Shown here piece after piece: positions 1 to 4,858 of a DNA stretch of 5,361 nt. Source of the DNA: Desulfobacterales bacterium (GTDB lineage Bacteria; Desulfobacterota; Desulfobacteria; Desulfobacterales; UBA2174_A). The notes beneath the pieces were generated by a model. It worked only from the letters and a program-made list of their open reading frames with translations, was not told the DNA's origin and did no database searches. How positions within the stretch are numbered: position 1 is the stretch's first letter; each line of letters starts with the position of its first letter. The position numbers and the translations under genes were made by a program. The stretch is from the NCBI GenBank assembly GCA_025454075.1, contig JALOPD010000253.1:1-5361 (forward strand). Reading direction: 5' to 3'.

Positions 1-236
1 TCGACCTCTTTCTTGTTGATCAGCCGCACGTTCTCGCCCGAGGCGCCGCTGGTCTGGGCGGTGACGTTCATGTCCTTGATCTTGGAGTTCCAGATCTTGG
101 CCATGGCGCCGCCGAAGGGATAATAGGTCCCGGCGGTGCCGCCGGTGGCGAGCACCAGGTTGTCGGCCGCCTGCACCGAGGCCGCCGCGCCGATCACAAA
201 CAGAACCGCCATGCACACACCGAACAGTCTTTTCAT
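1..236 (-). CDS. TAXI family TRAP transporter solute-binding subunit (N-terminal part, cut by window edge)
   Basis: Reading leftwards from ATG at 236-234 gives 78 codons with no stop before the left edge; the rest lies outside the window. The protein opens with a Sec signal peptide: basic MKRLF, a hydrophobic core to about residue 19, and a VQA|AD cleavage site after residue 23. The mature start, NLVLATGGTAGTYYPFGG, followed by an Ala-Met-Ala-Lys-Ile-Trp stretch and TSGASGENVRLI, is the characteristic N-terminus of TAXI-type TRAP binding proteins. In that family the periplasmic protein captures a small organic anion (glutamate or 2-oxoglutarate in known cases) and passes it to a DctQM-like membrane permease. 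The permease is not visible here and the substrate cannot be told. The start is supported by GGGAGGTG just upstream and a good promoter at 323-351. The gene is divergent from the plus-strand cluster, so a functional link is not implied. Confidence 0.93.
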   Translation of the reverse strand, partial: MKRLFGVCMAVLFVIGAAASVQAADNLVLATGGTAGTYYPFGGAMAKIWNSKIKDMNVTAQTSGASGENVRLINKKEV

Positions 237-240
237 CGAG

Positions 241-248
241 CACCTCCC
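241..248 (-). promoter_or_regulatory. Ribosome binding site of the TAXI gene
   Basis: On the minus strand GGGAGGTG lies 4 nt before ATG at 236. It is a strong Shine-Dalgarno match and fixes the start of the leftward gene. Confidence 0.85.
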
Positions 249-322
249 TACATTGTTTGTGGTTGTTGACTTACTGAGCATCCATCCCGCCTGCCGCTGA
301 ACCGGTCTCATTAGGAGCGGGC

Positions 323-351
323 ATTCTATGATAGAGGGCGTACGGTGTCAA
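323..351 (-). promoter_or_regulatory. Sigma-70 type promoter for the leftward TAXI gene
   Basis: On the minus strand a perfect -35 box TTGACA (351-346) is followed after exactly 17 bp by TAGAAT (328-323), a 5/6 match to the -10 consensus. The predicted start point is near 316, giving a leader of about 80 nt before the ATG. This is the best promoter in the window and suggests well-expressed transport. Seen directly as a consensus match; activity is inferred. Confidence 0.75.
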
Positions 352-406
352 GAAAAAGGCCGGGGAGATTTTCCAAACTGCAAGACTTTCAACGCGAGGT
401 TGGTTG

Positions 407-434
407 TTGACATCCACCTCTCCGGTGTTAAATT
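407..434 (+). promoter_or_regulatory. Candidate sigma-70 promoter for the rightward cluster
   Basis: A perfect TTGACA (407-412) is separated by 16 bp from TAAATT (429-434), a 4/6 match to TATAAT that keeps the key T, A and final T. Transcription would begin near 441, leaving a leader of roughly 28 nt before GTG 470. The region is AT-rich compared with its surroundings. The -10 box is imperfect, so regulated or modest expression is possible. Confidence 0.5.
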
Positions 435-435
435 G

Positions 436-449
436 ATTCGTAATCGAAT
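436..449 (+). promoter_or_regulatory. Small palindrome at the expected transcription start (possible operator)
   Basis: ATTCG-TAAT-CGAAT is a perfect 5-bp inverted repeat with a 4-nt spacer. It lies immediately downstream of the candidate -10 box and spans the predicted +1. The position suits a repressor operator, but arms this short can arise by chance. Confidence 0.25.
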
Positions 450-469
450 AAGCAGGTTATGGGGGCAGC

Positions 470-1180
470 GTGGGATTTGTCCTGCTCGAAGGCGGCAGTG
501 AGTTCAAAGCGGGGATGGCGGCTGCAGACAAGCGCGCTATGGCGGCCGTCGGCGGGCAGAGAGGCGCGATCCGCATCATCCCCGCCGCGGCCGCACCGGA
601 CGGAAACGATCTGCGCGCCGGCGCGAACGGGGTGGCCTGGTTCCACGCCCTCGGGGCGACCGACGTGCAGGCGCTGCCCATCGTCGACCGCGTCTCGGCC
701 GACCGGCCCGAGCATGCCGCGGAACTGGAAGCCGCCGGAATCGTTTTTATGCTGGGCGGCTTCACCCGCTACCTGGCGGAAACCCTGTCGGGCAGCCGGG
801 CCTGGGAGGCGACGAAAAGCGCCCACCGCGCCGGGGCCCTGATCGGCGGCAGCAGCGCAGGGGCGATGGTGCTTTGCGAATTCTACTTTGACCAGGCCTC
901 CGGCCGGGTATTTCCGGGTCTCAACCTTCTACCGGAGGTGTGCGTGCTGCCCCATCATGACACCTTCGGCAAGGAGTGGGCGGCCCGCCTGGCCAGGCTG
1001 CTGCCGGGGGCGCTTCTGATCGGAATCGACGAGGAGACCGGGTTGCTGAACGACGGCCCGAGAAGACTGTGGACGGTCTACGGCAAGGGGGCCGTGACCG
1101 TTTACGAGCCCGGCGGCCGGACCAAGTTCCACCATGGGCAGTGTTTCGCGCTGCCGATTGCAGTCAAGGATCATCCCTGA
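470..1180 (+). CDS. Peptidase S51 / cyanophycinase-like (class I GAT-like fold) protein, intact nucleophile motif
   Basis: The product has 236 residues. The fold is the S51 family (dipeptidase E, cyanophycinase): beta strand 1 with LLEGGSEF (5-12), RIIPAAAAPDGND (35-47), LGGFTRYL (95-102), the nucleophile elbow GGSSAGA with Ser129 as probable catalytic serine, a PHHD cluster (161-164) as candidate catalytic histidine, and GIDEET (185-190), the cyanophycinase-type GIDExT motif. Characterised members cleave beta-aspartyl or Asp-containing peptide bonds; the substrate here is unknown. It lacks a signal peptide, so it is cytoplasmic. GTG 470 is chosen because it just precedes strand 1 and the in-frame stop TAA 449 leaves no earlier candidate start; the only ribosome-binding hint is GGGGG at 461-465, which is weak. 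It shares GEF/GSEF, the serine position and GIDE with the next gene, so the two are tandem, divergent relatives. Family is confident, biochemical activity is not. Confidence 0.85.
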   Translation: MGFVLLEGGSEFKAGMAAADKRAMAAVGGQRGAIRIIPAAAAPDGNDLRAGANGVAWFHALGATDVQALPIVDRVSADRPEHAAELEAAGIVFMLGGFTRYLAETLSGSRAWEATKSAHRAGALIGGSSAGAMVLCEFYFDQASGRVFPGLNLLPEVCVLPHHDTFGKEWAARLARLLPGALLIGIDEETGLLNDGPRRLWTVYGKGAVTVYEPGGRTKFHHGQCFALPIAVKDHP

Positions 1181-1229
1181 AGAGCGCCGATTCCTGAACG
1201 AACCCGAGAAAAAACGCTTTCTTTTCAGC

Positions 1230-1257
1230 TTTAAACCTTAAACTGTTAACTTTAAAC
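1230..1257 (+). repeat. Four tandem degenerate 7-bp units (TTTAAAC-like)
   Basis: The AT-rich gap between the two S51-like genes contains four contiguous heptamers: TTTAAAC (1230-1236), CTTAAAC (1237-1243), TGTTAAC (1244-1250) and TTTAAAC (1251-1257). All end in AAC, and the first and last are identical. The preceding TTTCAGC (1223-1229) could be a decayed fifth unit. The array ends 22 bp before ATG 1280. It may be a simple heptad microsatellite, an operator array, or part of an internal promoter. No clear -35/-10 pair stands out within it. Confidence 0.6.
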
Positions 1258-1279
1258 TTCGCTCAGAGTGTTCGGCAAC

Positions 1280-2530
1280 ATGTCCGCAAACGGCACCATT
1301 GTCCTCATGGGCTCGGGCGAGTTCACCGCCACCATGGTGGAGGTCCACAAGGATCTCCTGGCTCGGCTGGGGCCGGGGGCGCGCGCCGTGTTCCTGGACA
1401 CCCCGGCCGGGTTCCAGTTGAACGCCGATCAGATTTCAGCCAGGGCCGTCGAGTATTTCCGCGACAGGATCGGGCAGCCCATGACGGTGGCCTCTTTCAA
1501 ATCAACGGCGGACCCTACCGCGATTGAATCCGAAAAAGCGTTTCTGGCGCTGAAGCAGGCGGATTTCGTCCTCGTTGGGCCCGGCAGCCCGACGTATGCG
1601 GTGCGGCAGTGGACCTCCAGCCCCATCCCCGACATTCTCGCCCGCCGCATCGAAGAGGGGGCCTGTTTCGTCGCTGCCAGCGCCGCCGCCTTGACGGCCG
1701 GACGCTTCACCCTGCCGGTCTACGAGATCTACAAAGTGGGCGAGGACCCACGCTGGGTGGACGGCATCGACCTCCTGGGGCGCTTCGGGTTTCATCTGGC
1801 AGTGATCCCGCACTGGAACAATGCGGAGGGCGGAACCCACGACACCCGTTTCTGTTTCATGGGGGAGTCGCGCTTTCGGGCTCTCGAACGCCTGCTGCCT
1901 TCCGAGGTTCAGGTCGTCGGCATCGACGAGCACACGGCCTGCGTCATCGACCTCGCCCGCAGCGAAGCCCGCATCCGGGGGGTCGGCGGGGTCACCCTGC
2001 GCCGCGCCGGTTCCGAGTTGATCCTGAAGAGAAACGACGTGGTGCCCTTGGATGTTTTCATGGGCGGGGCGCTCAGCCGGGTCTGGCAGCGGCCGTCCGA
2101 ACCCCTTGAGAAAGCGGCGCCCGGCGAGCTCCCGGATGCCTTCTGGAGCGGGATCCACTCCCTTGAAACCGGCTTTCAGTCGGCGCAGGAGGCCCGCGAC
2201 CCGGAGAAAATGGCGGCGGCGATCCTTGAACTGGATCGCATCATCTGGAAAGCCTCGCTCGACCTGGAAACCGTGGAGTTCATTTCCCAGGCGCGCGAAA
2301 TCCTGCGGGAGTGGATCGCACTGATGGCGGCCGCGCTTGCATCGGCGCCCCGCACCACGCTGGAATGCCTCGGCCCGCTGGTCGAGGAGATCCTGAGGCT
2401 GCGGGACGAAATGCGCCTTCAGAAACGCTGGGCCGACGCGGATCTTCTGCGGGACTGCCTTCAGCGCGCCAAGGTCATGGTGGAAGACACCGGCGACGGC
2501 GCCCGCTGGCGGGTCGGCGGAGAGGGATGA
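1280..2530 (+). CDS. S51/GAT-like domain fused to a cysteinyl-tRNA synthetase C-terminal-like domain
   Basis: The product has 416 residues from ATG 1280; GTG 1268, in frame, would add four residues, and neither start has a clear Shine-Dalgarno. Residues 1 to about 255 are S51/class I GAT-like: IVLMGSGEF (7-15), VGPGSPTY (99-106), AASAAA (132-137, Ser134 at the nucleophile position), PHWNNAEGG (177-185) and GIDEHTA (214-220). The glycines normally flanking the serine are both alanine, so peptidase activity is doubtful although the serine remains. Residues about 286-356 are helical and resemble the DALR-type helical bundle of CysRS. Residues 366-412 closely match the CysRS tail, with QKRWADADLLRD (381-392) and VEDT ending in RWR (401-411). 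In CysRS this tail binds the tRNA-Cys anticodon region. No HIGH or KMSKS catalytic core is present, so it is not a synthetase. The stop overlaps the next start as ATGA. Function unknown; domain composition is confident. Confidence 0.88.
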   Translation: MSANGTIVLMGSGEFTATMVEVHKDLLARLGPGARAVFLDTPAGFQLNADQISARAVEYFRDRIGQPMTVASFKSTADPTAIESEKAFLALKQADFVLVGPGSPTYAVRQWTSSPIPDILARRIEEGACFVAASAAALTAGRFTLPVYEIYKVGEDPRWVDGIDLLGRFGFHLAVIPHWNNAEGGTHDTRFCFMGESRFRALERLLPSEVQVVGIDEHTACVIDLARSEARIRGVGGVTLRRAGSELILKRNDVVPLDVFMGGALSRVWQRPSEPLEKAAPGELPDAFWSGIHSLETGFQSAQEARDPEKMAAAILELDRIIWKASLDLETVEFISQAREILREWIALMAAALASAPRTTLECLGPLVEEILRLRDEMRLQKRWADADLLRDCLQRAKVMVEDTGDGARWRVGGEG

Positions 2531-3519
2531 CGCGGATGGCCGAATCGGCAACAGCGGTTGCCGGCCGTGGGTTTTCCGTGGCGTCGGAGACCTTTGAAAG
2601 TTTGGCCGGCCGGCAGTTGAAATGGCCCTCCCCGTTCGTGCTGCCGGGCTGGATGCGGGCCTGGCAGGAGGTTTTTGCACCGCAGGCCGAGCTTTGGATC
2701 CGGTCGTTTCAGAAAGGGAAAGAGGTCGTCGGGGTCGCGCCGCTGCTGGTGGAAAACCGGACGGCCAGACTCATCGGCGGCCCGGATGTCTGCGACCACC
2801 TCGACCTGGCCGCCGCCGGTAGCCAAACCGTTGAATTCTCCCGGGCGCTTCTGGACTATGCGAAGGTCGAGGGGATTGAACGGCTGGAATTGGCCCCCCT
2901 CAGACCCGACTCGGCCGTCATGAAGGTGCTGGCGCCCGCGGCCCGCGAGAAGGGCTATGCGGTTTCGATCGGAGAAGAGGACCTCCTTTTCGAGGTCGAG
3001 CTGCCGGGCTCCTGGGACGAGTACCTGCAAGCTCTGACCGGCAAGCAGCGCCACGAGGTGCGGCGCAAGCTGAGGCGCCTGGAAAACAGCGCGGCGGCCG
3101 GGTTCCGCGTCCTGGAGGACCCCGAGGCGGTGCGCGCGGCCATGGATGATTTTTTCGTGCTCTTCCGGCAGAACCGGGAGGACAAGGCTGCGTTCATGAG
3201 CAGCCGAATGGAGGCCTATTTCAGGCGCCTGGCGGAATATGTGCCCGGGATGCGGATCGGGTTCCTCGACGTTGACGGGGCGCCCGCCGCCGGGGTATTG
3301 TGCTGCGATCACGAAGGCACCCGCTATCTCTACAACAGCGGCTACGACAACAACCTGGCACCGCTCAGCGTGGGCCTTCTGTGCAAGATTTTAAGCATCC
3401 GGGAGAGCATGGCACGCGGGCTGAAACGGTACGATTTTCTCAAGGGCAACGAAATCTACAAACGCCAGCTGGGCGGGAAGCCCGTGCCGATTTACAGCTG
3501 CCGGATCGACTTGATATGA
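2527..3519 (+). CDS. FemAB/BioF2-type GNAT-fold acyltransferase (Acetyltransf_6-like)
   Basis: The product has 330 residues, the usual size for BioF2-like single-chain members. The N-terminal half (about 1-155) is a degenerate GNAT domain, with PSPFVLPGWMRAW (35-47) and VVGVAPLLVE (67-76). The C-terminal half carries the diagnostic features: SWDEYLQALTGKQRHEVRRK (162-181), YLYNSGYD (267-274), SVGLLCKILSIRESMARG (281-298) and YDFLKGNEIYKRQLGG (302-317). Relatives transfer acyl groups from acyl-CoA or amino acids from aminoacyl-tRNA onto amines, often in envelope or polysaccharide pathways; the donor cannot be told from sequence. ATG 2527 overlaps the upstream stop (ATGA) and follows GGAGAGGG, giving coupled translation; ATG 2536 is a possible alternative. 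Next to a deacetylase that should free an amino group, N-acylation of an amino sugar is the simplest inferred role. Confidence 0.85.
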   Translation: MTRMAESATAVAGRGFSVASETFESLAGRQLKWPSPFVLPGWMRAWQEVFAPQAELWIRSFQKGKEVVGVAPLLVENRTARLIGGPDVCDHLDLAAAGSQTVEFSRALLDYAKVEGIERLELAPLRPDSAVMKVLAPAAREKGYAVSIGEEDLLFEVELPGSWDEYLQALTGKQRHEVRRKLRRLENSAAAGFRVLEDPEAVRAAMDDFFVLFRQNREDKAAFMSSRMEAYFRRLAEYVPGMRIGFLDVDGAPAAGVLCCDHEGTRYLYNSGYDNNLAPLSVGLLCKILSIRESMARGLKRYDFLKGNEIYKRQLGGKPVPIYSCRIDLI

Positions 3520-4844
3520 AAGGAAACGATGGCGTGCGTTCGGCACCTTACTCCATAGCGATGATCAGCGTGCACTCGAGCCCGCTGGGCAAGCTCGGCA
3601 CCCAGGACACCGGCGGCATGAGCGTCTACATCCGCGAACTGTCCCGGCAGTTGGGCCTGCGCGGCCACGGGGTGGACATCTTCACCCGCGGCGGAGACGG
3701 CCATGCGCCGGGCGAAGTGCTGCGAATGTCCGAGAATGTGCGCCTGGTCCCCTTGGAAATGGGCCCTGAGGCCAACGCCCCGAAAACCGCCCTCTACCCT
3801 CACCTGTTCGGCTTTTTCCGCGAGATGGACCGCTTCCAGCGGCAGGAAGGGGTTTTCTACGATCTGATCCACAGCCACTACTGGCTCTCGAGCCAGGTCG
3901 GACGGAGGGCCCGCCAGGCGTGGGGCGTCCCCCACATCACCACCTTCCACACCCTGGGGGCGGTTAAAAATATCGTGTGCGGCCCGGGGTCGGAGCCGGA
4001 GGTCCGGATCGCCGTCGAACGCAATCTGGCGGCCGCCAGCGACCGGGTGCTGGTCACCTCCGACCGGGAGAAGGAAAATCTCACCCGCCTGTATGCGGCC
4101 GATCCGCACCGGATTGCAGTGGCCCCCTGCGGCGTGAACCTGGGCGTCTTTCGGCCCATGGACCGCGCCACCGCCCGGCGCCGCATCGGGGCGGGCGCGG
4201 ACGACCGGCTGGTCCTGTACGTCGGCCGCTTTGCCCCTGAAAAGGGACTGGACCGGCTGCTTCAAGCCGTTGCCCGGTTGAAACACATGCCCAACCTGCG
4301 GTTGATCGTCGTGGGCGGCGACGGCGAGCAGGATGTCGCTCATCGGCAGATGGAGGCGGTCGGCCGGGCCTGCGGCATTGCCGACCGGGTGGCGTTCCGG
4401 GGCAGAGTCGAGCAGGAGGAACTCCCCTGGTATTACAGCGCGGCGGACCTGCTGGCGCTCCCGTCGTCCTACGAAAGCTTCGGCATGGTGGCCCTGGAAT
4501 CCCTGGCCTGCGGGACGCCGGTGGCGGCGACCCGCGTGGGGGCGATGGAGGATCTGCTGCGGGAGGCACAGAACGGCCGCCTGGCGCGGGACTTGCGTCC
4601 TTCCTCGCTGGCCGATGCCATTGAAGCGCTGCTGAAGGACCGGGCGGCCCCGCGGCAAACGGCCGAGGCGATCCGGCGCTCGGTGGTTCGTTACTCCTGG
4701 TCCCGGGTGGCGGCCGAAGTGCTGCAGATCTACAACGACAGCCTGACCGACGCAGAAGACGCGCTCGCGGCTGCGGCGGCGCATATCCACTCGGAAACCG
4801 GAAAAACCGGCTGTTGCGGCTGCGGTGTGTTTTTGCCGGCCTGA
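3516..4844 (+). CDS. GT4 glycosyltransferase, MshA-like (D-inositol-3-phosphate glycosyltransferase family)
   Basis: The product has 442 residues with a GT-B fold and retaining GT4 motifs. The acceptor half shows SVHSSPLGKLGTQDTGGMSVY (18-38, MshA-like except GGMN becomes GGMS), HSHYWLSSQVG (119-129) and FHTLGAVKN (144-152). The nucleotide-sugar half shows VGRFAPEKG (236-244, Arg238 and Lys243) and the E-x7-E pair Glu320/Glu328. From memory of the Corynebacterium MshA structure, the phosphate-binding Lys78, Tyr110, Thr134 and Arg154 correspond in spacing to Lys90, Tyr122, Thr146 and Arg164 here, suggesting a phosphorylated acceptor such as inositol phosphate, with UDP-GlcNAc as likely donor. 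BshA-type openings are not seen. ATG 3516 overlaps the previous stop; GTG 3534 is the main alternative because AAGGA sits 9 nt before it. The end is unusual: an Ala-rich segment followed by GCCGCG (433-438), a cysteine cluster not expected in MshA. Other GT4 acceptors cannot be excluded. Confidence 0.87.
   Translation: MKGNDGVRSAPYSIAMISVHSSPLGKLGTQDTGGMSVYIRELSRQLGLRGHGVDIFTRGGDGHAPGEVLRMSENVRLVPLEMGPEANAPKTALYPHLFGFFREMDRFQRQEGVFYDLIHSHYWLSSQVGRRARQAWGVPHITTFHTLGAVKNIVCGPGSEPEVRIAVERNLAAASDRVLVTSDREKENLTRLYAADPHRIAVAPCGVNLGVFRPMDRATARRRIGAGADDRLVLYVGRFAPEKGLDRLLQAVARLKHMPNLRLIVVGGDGEQDVAHRQMEAVGRACGIADRVAFRGRVEQEELPWYYSAADLLALPSSYESFGMVALESLACGTPVAATRVGAMEDLLREAQNGRLARDLRPSSLADAIEALLKDRAAPRQTAEAIRRSVVRYSWSRVAAEVLQIYNDSLTDAEDALAAAAAHIHSETGKTGCCGCGVFLPA
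3520..3524 (+). promoter_or_regulatory. Shine-Dalgarno AAGGA that may set the glycosyltransferase start at GTG 3534
   Basis: AAGGA lies just after the ATGA overlap. It is 9 nt from in-frame GTG 3534 and 4 nt from out-of-frame ATG 3529. It therefore supports GTG 3534 as a real alternative to ATG 3516, which relies on coupling to the previous stop. The six residues in dispute (MKGNDG) precede the conserved domain. Confidence 0.4.
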
Positions 4845-4845
4845 C

Positions 4846-4851
4846 AGGGGA
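4846..4851 (+). promoter_or_regulatory. Ribosome binding site of the PIG-L deacetylase
   Basis: AGGGGA lies 7 nt before GTG 4859 in the 14-bp gap after the glycosyltransferase stop. It decides in favour of this GTG over the later in-frame GTG codons, which would cut into the first beta strand. Confidence 0.65.
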
Positions 4852-4858
4852 ACAAGCG

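Noticed and set aside
459..842. Plus-strand frame starting at ATG 459, which looks like a better start codon than GTG 470
   Set aside because: It is in a different frame from the S51 protein and gives an Arg/Pro/Ser-rich product with no motifs; the GTG frame carries every S51 signature.
1205..1226. A-rich/T-rich segment after the first S51 gene as a rho-independent terminator
   Set aside because: The GAAAAAA/TTTCTTTTC complementarity is imperfect, has almost no GC in the stem, and lacks a terminal T run.
2370..2530. CysRS-like tail read as a remnant of a broken cysS gene
   Set aside because: It is in frame and continuous with the S51-like domain, ends in a stop overlapping the next gene by ATGA, and shows no frameshift, so a genuine fusion is the better reading.
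1502..2680. Long minus-strand open frame (about 390 codons) opposite the S51-CysRS fusion gene
   Set aside because: It mirrors a strongly supported plus-strand gene, has low-complexity Arg/Pro/Gly-rich content, no recognisable domain, and is expected from GC-rich codon bias.
3492..4790. Long minus-strand open frame (about 430 codons) opposite the glycosyltransferase
   Set aside because: Same shadow effect: the plus strand encodes a complete GT4 enzyme with all motifs, and the antisense product has no family features.
4807..4839. CCGGC/GCCGG inverted repeat near the end of the glycosyltransferase gene as a terminator
   Set aside because: The arms are only 5 bp with a 23-nt loop, no following T tract, and a co-directional gene with a good ribosome site starts 20 bp later.
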